This document shows positions 17,530 through 28,055 of a stretch of DNA of 48,097 bases, piece by piece (the stretch's first letter is position 1; every line of letters begins with the position of its first letter). The translations under genes were made by a program, and so were the position numbers. This stretch comes from an uncultured Gammaproteobacteria bacterium (GTDB taxonomy: Bacteria > Pseudomonadota > Gammaproteobacteria > Pseudomonadales > Azotimanducaceae): contig CAJXAC010000010.1 in NCBI GenBank assembly GCA_913050035.1, positions 1-48,097 of the forward strand. The letters are read 5' to 3'. Under the pieces are notes generated by a model that was not told the DNA's origin, did no database searches, and saw only the letters and a list, made by a program, of their open reading frames with translations.

Positions 17530-18832
17530 GATTTTATCGGCGCTCATTCTCTGTTCTCTGTCGGCGCAGCTGATTGCCGCCACAATACAAGGTGTGCGCG
17601 TGCATGAGTCGCCGGATGCAACACGCATCGTTCTCGACACCTCTGCAGCGGTCAAATACAAATACTTCACCTTAGATAAGCCTGAGCGGGTCGTTATTGA
17701 CCTAGCCAACGCGAAGCTTGCTGAGGGCTTGGATCTTGCCAAGGTGGCAAAGGATCTTGTTCGTATCAAGAAAATCCGCGGTGCACCCCGAGGTAAGGGG
17801 TTTCGGTTGGTGCTCGATGCCAAACAAAAGTTGCGGCCAAACGCATTTACCCTCAAGCCGATTTCTCCCTACGGTCACAGGTTAGTAATGGATTTGGCGG
17901 CTCCCAAGCAGGTTCGCAAAAAGCCGGCTAAACAAGATGCTGAAACGCGGCCGCAAAATAGAGATGTTGTGATTGCCATTGATGCTGGCCACGGCGGTGA
18001 GGACCCGGGGGCCTTGGGGCCAAAACGACAACAAGAAAAACATCTGGTTTTGCAAATCGCTAAGCGCACGGCGCAAGCCGTCAATGCCAAGCCAGGATAT
18101 CGAGCCGTGCTCACCCGCACGGGGGACTACTACATTGCTCATCGCAAACGCACAGCGTTGGCCCGCGAAGCCCGTGCCGACCTGTTTGTGTCAATTCATG
18201 CGGATGCATTTACCAGCGCAGCGGCCAGTGGGGCATCCGTGTACACCCTGTCGGATCGTGGCGCCACCAGTGAAACCGCCAAGTGGCTGGCTGAGCGCGC
18301 TAACCAATCGGATCTATTAGGCGGCGTTGGCGATGTCAGCTTGAGCGATAAAGACGACGTGCTCGCCCATGTGCTCTTGGACTTATCCATGGATGGTAAC
18401 CGCTCTTATAGTATCGAGGTTGGCCAGTCAGTCCTAAATCAAATGGGTAAGATGACAAAGTTGCATAAGAAACAGGTCGAGCAAGCAGCGTTTATTGTGC
18501 TCAAATCTCCCGATATGCCCTCTATTCTGGTGGAGACAGGATTTATTTCTAATCCACAGGAAGCCCGGCGTCTGTCACAAAGAGATCACCAGACCAAGTT
18601 AGCCAAAGCCATCGCTAGCGGTATCGATCAGTTTATGCGGGCGAATCCTCCGCCGGGTACGGCGATCGCTGCGCGTCGGCAGGAGTTGCGTCACACCATT
18701 GCACGAGGTGATACGTTGTCCGAAATAGCTGCGCGTTATGGGGTCACGGCGAACGCCTTGAAGCGGCGTAATGCTATTCGCGGTGATAAGATTCGAGTTG
18801 GACAAACTCTGTTTATTCCTGGAGATCCTTGA
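17522..18832 (+). CDS. amiB: N-acetylmuramoyl-L-alanine amidase AmiB with AMIN and LysM domains
   Basis: This periplasmic zinc amidase cuts septal peptidoglycan for daughter-cell separation, normally activated by EnvC-type LytM proteins. A signal peptide occupies residues 1-20 (MLRILSALILCSLSAQLIAA). An AMIN domain (about 22-115) targets the septum. The Amidase_3 domain (about 148-370) begins VIAIDAGHGGEDPGALG with zinc ligand His157, followed by the EKHLVLQIAKR glutamate, SIHADAF and the catalytic LVETGFISNPQEA. A LysM domain closes the protein (TIARGDTLSEIAARYGV, residues about 393-436). It lies between tsaE and mutL as in related genomes. Confidence 0.95.
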   Translation: MLRILSALILCSLSAQLIAATIQGVRVHESPDATRIVLDTSAAVKYKYFTLDKPERVVIDLANAKLAEGLDLAKVAKDLVRIKKIRGAPRGKGFRLVLDAKQKLRPNAFTLKPISPYGHRLVMDLAAPKQVRKKPAKQDAETRPQNRDVVIAIDAGHGGEDPGALGPKRQQEKHLVLQIAKRTAQAVNAKPGYRAVLTRTGDYYIAHRKRTALAREARADLFVSIHADAFTSAAASGASVYTLSDRGATSETAKWLAERANQSDLLGGVGDVSLSDKDDVLAHVLLDLSMDGNRSYSIEVGQSVLNQMGKMTKLHKKQVEQAAFIVLKSPDMPSILVETGFISNPQEARRLSQRDHQTKLAKAIASGIDQFMRANPPPGTAIAARRQELRHTIARGDTLSEIAARYGVTANALKRRNAIRGDKIRVGQTLFIPGDP

Positions 18833-18835
18833 TCT

Positions 18836-20641
18836 ATGACCGAGGCTAGAGTTCTACGTTTAAGTGCCTTTGTCGCCGATCAAATCGCCGCCGGTGAAGT
18901 GGTGGAGCGACCTGCTTCTATCGTTAAAGAATTGGTCGAGAACAGCCTTGATGCCCGTGCGACTAACATTGAGGTGCGTTGTGTTGCGGGCGGTGTGGAA
19001 TCTCTATGGGTGCGCGACAACGGTGGTGGTATTCATAAAGATGATTTGGCGCTGGCTGTGGAGCGTCATGCCACGAGTAAAATCGCCCATGCCCAAGATC
19101 TGTTGGGCATCGGAAGCTTGGGGTTTAGAGGCGAGGCGCTTGCCAGTGTGGCCTCGGTATCGCGGTTTAAGATCAGCTCCGCGCAACCCCAAGTTGATGC
19201 TGGCTGGTATCTCGAAACTCATGGTGGAGAGTCTGTTGGCAGTGGTCCCGTTGCCCATAATCAAGGTACATCGGTCGAAGTATGGGATCTGTTCTTTAAT
19301 ACCCCGGCGCGGCGCAAGTTTCTCAAAGCCGAGCGAACCGAAAACCAACAAATCGACTTAGTTATGCGCCGACTCAGCCTGGCACATATGGATGTAGGGT
19401 TCTCCCTAGTGCAATCCAAGGGCGGGCAAGACGTTGCCCCGGCGAAAGGCTCGGAATCCAAGCGCCTGAACTTGGTTGCCGGCGACACTGAAGGGCGGCT
19501 CGCTCAAGTGCTGTCCCCTGGATTTGTCGAACAGTCGCTGTTTGTCGATGAAAGCGCCCAAGGTTACCGTCTATATGGTTGGGTTGGGCTGCCTCAGCAT
19601 AATCGCCGCTACATGGATCAGCAGTTTTTTTACGTCAATGGGCGCAGCATTCGCGACAAGCTTGTAGGCCATGCGATTCGCCAAGCCTACAGTGACGTAA
19701 TGTTTCATGGCCGTCATGCCGTATATGTTTTGTTCTTGGAGCTGGCACCTGATTTGGTCGACGTCAATGTGCATCCAACTAAACACGAAGTGCGATTTCG
19801 CGACGCGCGCAATGTCCATGATTTTATCTTTGGGTCACTAAACCGCGCATTGCGGGCGATAAGGCCGGCGCGTCAAGAACAGGCGTTACCCTATACCGAA
19901 GCCGCCTCTGCCACGCCTAATCAATCGGCGTTGGGTCTGAGTCCGCCCCGAAATTCCGGCAGCGGCAACCTGCCTGGTGGTTTTGCCCAAGCAATACATC
20001 AGCAGCACATTGTTGCTGAAGCGTCAGCAGAGTGGCGCGCTCCAGAAGTGGCGGTCGAACATCCGTTAGGCTATGCGATAGCCCAATTGCACGGAATATA
20101 TGTGATCGCTCAAAATGCCGAGGGTTTGGTCATTGTCGACATGCACGCGGCCCACGAGCGTATTGTTTACGAAAAGATGAAGGCTCAATTAGAAGCTGGT
20201 TCGGTGGCGCGTCAACAATTGTTAGTGCCGCTTACTTTTGACGTTAGTGAAACCGATGCCCAGTGGGTTGAGGATCTGGCGGAGCACTTGCACAAAAGCG
20301 GGCTGGTAATCGAAAGGCTAGGTCCGTGCAGCGTTACCGTCAGAGAAGTTCCAGTATTGTTGGCCGACGCAGATTTACAACAAATGGTGACGGATCTGCT
20401 TGCAGAATTAGCAGAGTTCGGCACCGCTGAAGGTGTGAATCGGCATGGGTTGGACCTTCTGGGCAATATCGCATGCCGGGGCTCAGTGCGTGCCAATCGC
20501 CGACTGACATTGCCGGAAATGAATGCGCTGTTACGCGATATGGAGACAACAGAGAACGCTGGATTGTGTAATCACGGACGCCCTACCTATGTCCAACGCA
20601 GTCTGGATGAGCTCGACCGTTTGTTTTTGCGAGGACAGTAG
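18836..20641 (+). CDS. mutL: DNA mismatch repair protein MutL, endonuclease type
   Basis: MutL couples MutS mismatch recognition to strand removal. The N-terminal GHKL ATPase shows IAAGEVVERPASIVKELVEN, NSLDARATNIEV, RDNGGGI and GFRGEALASVASVS, then the transducer end VDVNVHPTKHEVRF. The C-terminal dimerisation domain carries DMHAAHERIVYE at 435-446, which fits the metal-binding DQHA(X)2E(X)4E nicking motif; CNHGRPTYVQ near the end resembles the accompanying C[P/N]HGRP motif. This is the Pseudomonas type and not the MutH-dependent E. coli type; mutH is not seen here. ATG 18836 is three bases after the amiB stop. Confidence 0.95.
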   Translation: MTEARVLRLSAFVADQIAAGEVVERPASIVKELVENSLDARATNIEVRCVAGGVESLWVRDNGGGIHKDDLALAVERHATSKIAHAQDLLGIGSLGFRGEALASVASVSRFKISSAQPQVDAGWYLETHGGESVGSGPVAHNQGTSVEVWDLFFNTPARRKFLKAERTENQQIDLVMRRLSLAHMDVGFSLVQSKGGQDVAPAKGSESKRLNLVAGDTEGRLAQVLSPGFVEQSLFVDESAQGYRLYGWVGLPQHNRRYMDQQFFYVNGRSIRDKLVGHAIRQAYSDVMFHGRHAVYVLFLELAPDLVDVNVHPTKHEVRFRDARNVHDFIFGSLNRALRAIRPARQEQALPYTEAASATPNQSALGLSPPRNSGSGNLPGGFAQAIHQQHIVAEASAEWRAPEVAVEHPLGYAIAQLHGIYVIAQNAEGLVIVDMHAAHERIVYEKMKAQLEAGSVARQQLLVPLTFDVSETDAQWVEDLAEHLHKSGLVIERLGPCSVTVREVPVLLADADLQQMVTDLLAELAEFGTAEGVNRHGLDLLGNIACRGSVRANRRLTLPEMNALLRDMETTENAGLCNHGRPTYVQRSLDELDRLFLRGQ

Positions 20642-20643
20642 GG

Positions 20644-21591
20644 GTGGCCGACGTCGCATCTGTCGCAGTTGTTATCGGTCCAACGGCAGCGGGGAAAACA
20701 GCAGTGGCTATGGCGCTGCAGGACCAGTTAGGAGGTCCCGCAAAAGCACAATTGATCAGTGCGGACTCGGCTCTGGTGTACCGGGGCATGGATATCGGTA
20801 CCGCGAAACCGAACACCCAGGAGCTCGCAGCATATCCTCATCGTCTGATTGATATCCGGGATCCCAGTGAGCCTTACTCTGCGGCGGATTTTGTCAGTGA
20901 TGCTGATGCGGCCATTTCGGCAGCGCTGGAGCAACAGCAAACGCCCATTATTGTTGGCGGCACTATGCTTTATGTGCAGCGCTTTATCGATGGCATTGCC
21001 GAGCTGCCTAGCGCAGATTCTGCCATGCGTCTGGAGTTGCAGCAGCAGTTAGCGCGTCTGGGGGGTGCTGCCATGCATGCCGAGCTGTCTGCGTCAGATC
21101 CCGTGGCGGCAGCCAAGATTCACCCGAACAACCATCAAAGATTGCTGCGCGCGCTGGAAGTGGTTCGCGCTACCGGACAACCCATGTCTGCCCAGTGGCA
21201 GACTGCAAAGGGCGCTATTGCAACCAGTCGGCTGCCAATAAAGTTGGTTACCGCAGCGGTTGTGCCGACTCAGCGACAAGTCCTGCATCAGCGCATTCAT
21301 GAGCGTTTCGAAGCAATGCTGCAGGCAGGCTTTTTGTCGGAAGTTGAGAAGCTAATGCAACGTGGTGACCTGCACCCAGATCTGCCGGCCCTGCGTGCAG
21401 TGGGTTATCGGCAAGCCTGGCAATTTTTGCGTGGTGATTGCTCCCACGCCGACTTCGTTGCGGCGGCGTTAGCCGCCACCCGCCAATTGGCGAAACGCCA
21501 ACTTACATGGTTACGTGGATGGTCGAATATCGACCTACAATCTGCTGCGGCGCCCGAGCAGATTGCGGCCCATCTGAAGCGGTTACTTTGA
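20644..21591 (+). CDS. miaA: tRNA dimethylallyltransferase MiaA
   Basis: MiaA adds a dimethylallyl group to A37 of tRNAs that read UNN codons. The P-loop VIGPTAAGKTAVAMAL (about 10-25) and SADSALVYRGMDIGTAKP are diagnostic; also YPHRLIDIRDPSEPYSAADF, IIVGGTMLYVQ, and AVGYRQAW. The 315-residue length is standard. It starts with GTG 20644, two bases after the mutL stop. hfq follows after 126 bases, the conserved order miaA-hfq-hflX. Confidence 0.95.
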   Translation: MADVASVAVVIGPTAAGKTAVAMALQDQLGGPAKAQLISADSALVYRGMDIGTAKPNTQELAAYPHRLIDIRDPSEPYSAADFVSDADAAISAALEQQQTPIIVGGTMLYVQRFIDGIAELPSADSAMRLELQQQLARLGGAAMHAELSASDPVAAAKIHPNNHQRLLRALEVVRATGQPMSAQWQTAKGAIATSRLPIKLVTAAVVPTQRQVLHQRIHERFEAMLQAGFLSEVEKLMQRGDLHPDLPALRAVGYRQAWQFLRGDCSHADFVAAALAATRQLAKRQLTWLRGWSNIDLQSAAAPEQIAAHLKRLL

Positions 21592-21717
21592 AGTCTTAGA
21601 CAGCGAGCAAATCCTTGGCGACATGCTAGAATGCGACGACTTTGCATAGAATAACAATAACTATATGCTGCTAGGCTCCGGTACAGACTCTTGTTGCCGG
21701 GGTAGCGAGGAGGCCAA

Positions 21718-21951
21718 ATGTCAAAGCGCGAAAATCTTCAAGACCCGTATTTAAATGCGTTGCGCAAGGAACGCGTACCGGTGTCAATTTTTTTAGTTAA
21801 TGGTATTAAGTTGCAGGGACAAATCGAGTCCTTTGACCAGTTTGTTGTGCTGTTGCGCAATACAGTTAGCCAGATGGTATATAAGCACGCGATTTCAACG
21901 GTTGTGCCAGCGCATAACGTTAAGTTTGAAGTCGAAGAAGCACGCAGCTGA
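21718..21951 (+). CDS. hfq: RNA chaperone Hfq
   Basis: Hfq is the Sm-like hexamer that pairs small RNAs with mRNAs. The Sm1 ([26 protein letters not shown]) and Sm2 ([12 protein letters not shown], with the YKHA signature) motifs are complete, as is the N-terminal [13 protein letters not shown]. At 77 residues the C-terminal tail is very short compared with E. coli (102). It has an unusually strong ribosome-binding site, GAGGAGG at 21707-21713, four bases before the ATG. The 126-base gap upstream contains two TAGAAT hexamers (21627, 21647) that could be -10 elements, but no matching -35, so a private promoter is possible but not shown. Confidence 0.97.
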   Translation: MSKRENLQDPYLNALRKERVPVSIFLVNGIKLQGQIESFDQFVVLLRNTVSQMVYKHAISTVVPAHNVKFEVEEARS

Positions 21952-21981
21952 GCCGTCCTCTGATTAAAGATTCTATGTTTT

Positions 21982-23241
21982 ATGTTATTTGACCGGCCAG
22001 AAGCAGGTCGGCGAACACTATTGCTGCAAATCGAGTTGCGGCAAAAAGCGAACCCTGACGCTCAGGAACTCGCGGAGCTGGCGCGTTCAGCACAATTGGT
22101 GGTAGCGGCAGTCATCACTGTCAAACGGGATGCGCCTCACTCCCGATGGTTTGTTGGCAGTGGCAAGGTAGAGGAACTAGCGCAACTATTATCCATGTAT
22201 AGCGCGGATATTGTGCTGGTAAACCACGATTTATCACCGGCCCAGCAACGTAATTTAGAACAAGCGCTGGATTGCCGGCTGATTACCCGCACGGAACTGA
22301 TTCTGACCATATTTGCAGATCGGGCCCGCAGTCACGAAGGTCAGCTGCAGGTTGAGCTTGCCCAGTTAAAGCACGCACAGACGCGGTTGGTTCGCGGATG
22401 GACTCACCTAGATCGACAAAAAGGCGGCATTGGTATGCGTGGGGCCGGTGAAAAACAGATTGAACTTGATCAGCGTATGCTCAGCGAGCGAATCAAAGCT
22501 ACTCAGAGCAAGATAGCCGAGGTCAGTAAACGGCGTCAGCAAAACCGCCGCGGACGTAATCGCCGCGGCACCCCCACCATAACCCTAGTCGGGTATACGA
22601 ATGCAGGTAAGTCGACGCTGTTCAATAGTCTTACCGACGCCCAGGTGCTGGCCCAGGACATGTTGTTCGCCACCTTAGATCCGACCATGCGGAAAATTCA
22701 GGTGCCGGGCACCGGCGAGGTGGTGCTGGCAGACACGGTGGGGTTTGTCAGTTTGCTCCCGCATACCTTAGTTGAGGCGTTCAAAGCTACCTTAGAAGAG
22801 GTTATACACTCGGATTTATTGTTGCATGTGGTGGACGCGAGCGATCCGCTATGGCGCGAGCGGATGGAGCAGGTACAGCAGGTGCTGGACGAGATTGGTG
22901 CTGCGGAACTGCGACAAATTGTAGTGTTGAACAAAGCCGATCTTTTGCAATCGGAGGCCCAGCAGATGCTTGCGGGGGCCGGCTGCTTAATTTCAGCGCA
23001 ATCCAAGCAGGGCTTAGATGCCTTAGTTACGCAAATTGGTGATGTTTTAGGCGTGGTTGCTCCGCATCAAGTAATATTGCCGGCTGCCGATGGGCGCAAT
23101 CGAGCATGGTTGTATCGTTCTGGGGCGGTGTTAAACGAAACTCTGCGTGACGATGGCTCAGTTCAATTAACCGTGCAGGCTGACCGGCAGTTACTCGGTC
23201 AAATCCAACAGAAACCCGGTCTGTTTTTAGACAATTCCTAA
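21982..23241 (+). CDS. hflX: GTPase HflX
   Basis: HflX is a GTPase that splits stalled or heat-damaged 70S ribosomes. The N-terminal HflX domain has SDDDIV-like nucleotide contacts (ADIVLVNHDLSPAQQRNLEQ) and the glycine-rich helix link GWTHLDRQKGGIGMRGAGEKQIE. The G domain starts at VGYTNAGKST (204-212) and has DTVGFVSLLPHTLVEAFK (G3) and NKADL (G4). Length 419. It begins at ATG 21982, 30 bases after hfq; a nearby ATG at 21975 is out of frame and stops at once. Confidence 0.95.
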   Translation: MLFDRPEAGRRTLLLQIELRQKANPDAQELAELARSAQLVVAAVITVKRDAPHSRWFVGSGKVEELAQLLSMYSADIVLVNHDLSPAQQRNLEQALDCRLITRTELILTIFADRARSHEGQLQVELAQLKHAQTRLVRGWTHLDRQKGGIGMRGAGEKQIELDQRMLSERIKATQSKIAEVSKRRQQNRRGRNRRGTPTITLVGYTNAGKSTLFNSLTDAQVLAQDMLFATLDPTMRKIQVPGTGEVVLADTVGFVSLLPHTLVEAFKATLEEVIHSDLLLHVVDASDPLWRERMEQVQQVLDEIGAAELRQIVVLNKADLLQSEAQQMLAGAGCLISAQSKQGLDALVTQIGDVLGVVAPHQVILPAADGRNRAWLYRSGAVLNETLRDDGSVQLTVQADRQLLGQIQQKPGLFLDNS

Positions 23242-23448
23242 TGACGACATGGGGTTGCTGTTGAACTATTGAAGTTTTTAAAGAATACCCCAAGTAAGAT
23301 CGGGGCCGAGAAGCATTAAGCGCTACTGTAGAGTCGTGAAGTGTTCAGACGAGTAATACAGTTTGTTTGCCTTAATGCATGCACATGGCTGCAAAACCCT
23401 TCTACAATAGCGTAATAGGAACTAACGCCTCACTAGCGGAGTAAAACC

Positions 23449-24579
23449 ATGGCTTGGAACGAATCAGGCGGAGACGATAAAGACCCTTGGGGTAACCGTG
23501 GCAACCAAGGGCCACCAGATCTTGATGAGGCGATTCGAAAGTTGCAGTCGCAATTGTCAGGACTATTCGGCGGTAAGGGTTCCTCTGGTGGCGGTGTTAA
23601 AGGGCCGTCGCAGGGGATGATCTGGCTGGGCGTCATAGTGGCTGCCACATTATATTTTATTGGTGGCATTTATCAGATCGACGAACAGGAGCGAGGCGTG
23701 GTGTTTCGCTTTGGAGAGGTCCAACCCGACCTGAAAACCGCGGGCTTAAAGTGGAATCCCCTCTTTATCGACCGGGTTGAAAAGGTGAATGTTACGCAGG
23801 TTCAGTCGCACAACCATCAAGCACTCATGCTGACAAAGGATGAGAATATTGTTGATGTCAGCCTTACCGTGCAGTGGGTAATCGATGATGCAGCAGCCTT
23901 CCTTGTTCAAGTTCGGGAGCCGCGGAAGAGCTTAAGCCAGGCCACCGAGAGCGCTCTGCGGCATGTCGCCGGTTCCGCAACCATGAACGAAGTCATCACC
24001 GATGGTCGAGAAGCAATTGCCATTGAAGTGCAGGAGCGTTTGCAGCGCTATTTAAAGAGCTATGGTACGGGTATCCAGATTACTAAGGTGAATATTGATC
24101 GAAGCGCGCCGCCGGTACAGGTGCAGGACGCCTTCAACGATGTGCAGAAAGCGAAAGAAGATCGGCAACGATTTGAGAACCAGGCCATAGCCTACGCGCA
24201 GCAGGTGGTTCCAGAAGCTCGTGGTCGAGCGCAGCGACAAATAGAAGAAGCCCAAGCCTACAGAGATCGTGTTATTGCCCGATCCGATGGTGAGGCCCAG
24301 CGCTTCGAGAAGTTGCTAACCGAATACCAGCGTGCACCTGAGGTGACGCGCGACCGACTGTATTTGGATGCGTTGGAAAAGGTGTTCAAGAATTCCAGCA
24401 AGGTCATGGTGGATGTCGAAGGTGGTAATAACATGATGTATTTGCCTCTAGACAAGATGGCGCAACGGACTCCGGAAGTCGCTTTAGACCGCGATGTGGT
24501 GCGTGCGGCAGTAGAAGAGCTGCGCCGTGAATTGACTAATAACCGGACCACTTCGTCCCGTGGTCGAGCTAACAACTAG
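23449..24579 (+). CDS. hflK: FtsH protease modulator HflK
   Basis: HflK forms with HflC a membrane-anchored SPFH cage that surrounds and limits FtsH. The N-terminus is glycine-rich (WNESGGDDKDPWGNRG; GGKGSSGGG), followed by one membrane segment at about 61-82 (IWLGVIVAATLYFIGGIYQI) and the SPFH/band-7 domain (QIDEQERGVVFRFGE onward). The coiled-coil arm (FENQAIAYAQQVVPEARG) and an Arg/Asn-rich end follow. GGAG lies seven bases before ATG 23449. The 207-base gap after hflX shows no confident promoter, only a long-looped TGGGGT/ACCCCA repeat. Confidence 0.95.
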   Translation: MAWNESGGDDKDPWGNRGNQGPPDLDEAIRKLQSQLSGLFGGKGSSGGGVKGPSQGMIWLGVIVAATLYFIGGIYQIDEQERGVVFRFGEVQPDLKTAGLKWNPLFIDRVEKVNVTQVQSHNHQALMLTKDENIVDVSLTVQWVIDDAAAFLVQVREPRKSLSQATESALRHVAGSATMNEVITDGREAIAIEVQERLQRYLKSYGTGIQITKVNIDRSAPPVQVQDAFNDVQKAKEDRQRFENQAIAYAQQVVPEARGRAQRQIEEAQAYRDRVIARSDGEAQRFEKLLTEYQRAPEVTRDRLYLDALEKVFKNSSKVMVDVEGGNNMMYLPLDKMAQRTPEVALDRDVVRAAVEELRRELTNNRTTSSRGRANN

Positions 24580-24588
24580 GAGCTGAAT

Positions 24589-25464
24589 ATGTCTATGCGA
24601 TCTACGATTTTATTTGCCATCCTGGCGGTGGTTGTGGTCGGGTTCAATGCCACGGCATATCGAGTGCAGGAAACAGAAAAAGCCATTCTGCTTGAATTCG
24701 GTAACATAGTTGACGCCGACATAAAGCCCGGCTTGCATTTCAAAATGCCTATCGCCGAGGCGGTGAAAAAGTTCGACGCACGGGTGCTAACCGTCGATGC
24801 GAGTCCTGAGACTTATTACACTTTGGAGAAGAAACCACTGATAGTGGACTCTTTCGTAAAGTGGCGAGTTGCCGATAACGAACTATTCTACAAGGGTACC
24901 TCTTTCGATGAGCGCCGGGCCCAGCGATTGCTGCAAGAGCGTGTTAACGAAGGTTTGCGTAACCAAATCAGTAAGCGCGAGATGTTCGAAGTGATCTCTG
25001 GCGAGCGCGACCAACTGATGGACGATCTGCGCCAAGATCTTGATTCAGTGATGCGCGAATCCGTAGGGGTCGAAGTCATCGATGTACGGGTAAAGAAGAT
25101 CGACCTGCCGGCTGAAGTATCTTCAACGGTATACGAGCGTATGAACTCAGAACGTGACATTGAAGCGCGTCAGTATCGGGCAGAAGGTCAGGAACAAGCG
25201 CTGGCTATCCGGGCAAAGGCGGACCGCGACGCGGTGGTTCTTGAAGCCGAAGCCTACCGCGAAAGCGAGCAACTGCGAGGTGATGGCGACGCGAAAGCCG
25301 CCGAGCAATATGCGTCGGCGTACAATAAAGACCCTGAGTTCTATGAGTTTTATCGCAGCATAAACGCCTACAGCGAAGTATTTGCGAATAAGAGCGATTT
25401 GCTGGTGCTCGATCCGAACAGCGAATTTTTTAAGTATCTGCAAGACGGTAACGCTAAGAAGTAG
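24589..25464 (+). CDS. hflC: FtsH protease modulator HflC
   Basis: HflC is the partner of HflK in the periplasmic cage over FtsH. It starts with a signal-anchor (about 6-24, ILFAILAVVVVGFNATAY), then the SPFH domain (RVQETEKAILLEFGNIV, LKPGLHFKMP-like IKPGLHFKMP) and the helical arm (RAEGQEQALAIRAKADRDA). The 291-residue length is usual. It begins nine bases after hflK. A DUF2065 gene that often follows hflC in Pseudomonas is absent; hisZ follows at once. Confidence 0.95.
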   Translation: MSMRSTILFAILAVVVVGFNATAYRVQETEKAILLEFGNIVDADIKPGLHFKMPIAEAVKKFDARVLTVDASPETYYTLEKKPLIVDSFVKWRVADNELFYKGTSFDERRAQRLLQERVNEGLRNQISKREMFEVISGERDQLMDDLRQDLDSVMRESVGVEVIDVRVKKIDLPAEVSSTVYERMNSERDIEARQYRAEGQEQALAIRAKADRDAVVLEAEAYRESEQLRGDGDAKAAEQYASAYNKDPEFYEFYRSINAYSEVFANKSDLLVLDPNSEFFKYLQDGNAKK

Positions 25465-25489
25465 ATTTTCTTTTAGCGACACGGATGTA

Positions 25490-26659
25490 ATGAAAACACA
25501 CTGGCGGCTGCCCAAAGGGGTAGACGAATTACTGCCTCCTCGTGCCTGGGACCTTGAGCTCCTAAGGCGCCGCGTACTTGATGTATTTGATCAGTGGGGG
25601 TTTGACTACATCGACCCACCGTTGATTGAGTACTTGGATGCCTTGTTGGTAGGTAGTGGTGAGGATCTTGATCTGCAGACGTTAAAGGTCGTGGATCAGA
25701 TCAGCGGCCGGCAACTCGGTGTGCGCGCCGATATGACCTCCCAAGCTGTGCGTGTCGACGCCCATAGCGTACTCACTGATGGCGTACAACGCTTGTGTTA
25801 TGCCGGTCCGGTAGTCTTTGCCAACCCGGCATCGACCCAGACATCCAGAGTTCAACTCAAGGCCGGAGCAGAAATCTTTGGTGCTCCGAGTATCGATGCC
25901 GACGTAGAAGTCGTTGGTCTGATGCTGGAAGCCTTAAGAGTTGCGCAGATTAATACACCTGTTTTATTGCTCGGTCACATGGGCATCTACCGCCAACTAG
26001 TCTCTGAGTTATTGCGGGCTGGTGACTTGCAACCAGGGCAGCAAGCGCAATTGTTTAATGGCGTGCAGCACAAGGCCGAATCGGATATCCGCGAACTGCT
26101 GGGAGCCAGTGCGCTGTCCGATATGATGGTTGCTCTGCCGACCCTGATGGGCCAGCCGGATATACTCACCGAGGCTCGGCAGGTGCTCGCCGACGCCCCT
26201 CAGGGGGTGCTCGACAGCCTTGATGAATTGGCGCTCTTCGCCGAGCGTGTGAACCTTCACTGTGCCGCCGAAATCCGCATCGATGTTGCGGAATTGTCTG
26301 GCTATGGCTATCACAACGGTGCAGTGTTCGCGGTCTATCATCCGGAACATGGTCGTGCGCTAGCCCAAGGCGGGCGTTACGATGGCGTTGGCGAAGCGTT
26401 TGGTCGCGCGCGGGCGGCTACCGGATTCGATATGAATTTAAAGCAACTGCTGGTTTCCAGTGACGGGCAGGCCGAGGTTATTTTTGCGCCGTTGCAAGCC
26501 CAGCGGGAGCTGCGCGCGTCACAACGGGCGGAAATTGAAACATTGCGCGCTGCGGGGTCGCGGGTGGTGAGTGGCTTGTCTGAGGGGGAAGCTGCGCCGG
26601 AGGGTTGTACTCGCCAATTGAGCCATCTTGATGGACGGTGGCAGGTAGTCAGTTTGTAA
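25490..26659 (+). CDS. hisZ: ATP phosphoribosyltransferase regulatory subunit HisZ
   Basis: HisZ is a catalytically dead histidyl-tRNA synthetase-like protein that activates and regulates the short form of HisG. It opens WRLPKGVDELLPPRAWDLELLRRRVLD and has the class II core (YIDPPLIEYLDALLVGSGEDL, VRADMTSQAVR, RLCYAGPVVF), with a degenerate later region (GRALAQGGRYDGVGEAFGR) and no anticodon-binding domain. I start at ATG 25490 (389 residues); readings that start further upstream run inside hflC. Its presence implies that this organism uses the short HisG + HisZ system, not the long HisG of E. coli. The hflC-hisZ-purA order matches Pseudomonas. Confidence 0.93.
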   Translation: MKTHWRLPKGVDELLPPRAWDLELLRRRVLDVFDQWGFDYIDPPLIEYLDALLVGSGEDLDLQTLKVVDQISGRQLGVRADMTSQAVRVDAHSVLTDGVQRLCYAGPVVFANPASTQTSRVQLKAGAEIFGAPSIDADVEVVGLMLEALRVAQINTPVLLLGHMGIYRQLVSELLRAGDLQPGQQAQLFNGVQHKAESDIRELLGASALSDMMVALPTLMGQPDILTEARQVLADAPQGVLDSLDELALFAERVNLHCAAEIRIDVAELSGYGYHNGAVFAVYHPEHGRALAQGGRYDGVGEAFGRARAATGFDMNLKQLLVSSDGQAEVIFAPLQAQRELRASQRAEIETLRAAGSRVVSGLSEGEAAPEGCTRQLSHLDGRWQVVSL

Positions 26660-26678
26660 CCAGCGCCACAGCGCTGGT
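26659..26678 (+). other. Perfect hairpin between hisZ and purA
   Basis: ACCAGCGC (26659-26666), loop CACA, GCGCTGGT (26671-26678): an eight-base perfect stem directly at the hisZ stop. No T-run follows, so it is not a standard intrinsic terminator. It could protect the upstream message 3' end or reduce read-through into purA. Confidence 0.5.
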
Positions 26679-26707
26679 GTGAAGAGCAAGTAATCGTTTA
26701 CGAATAG

Positions 26708-28012
<1,305 letters not shown>

Positions 28013-28055
28013 TCGGCACAGTTTCGGCCAGCAACGCGATGATAAAGGAAGGCGG

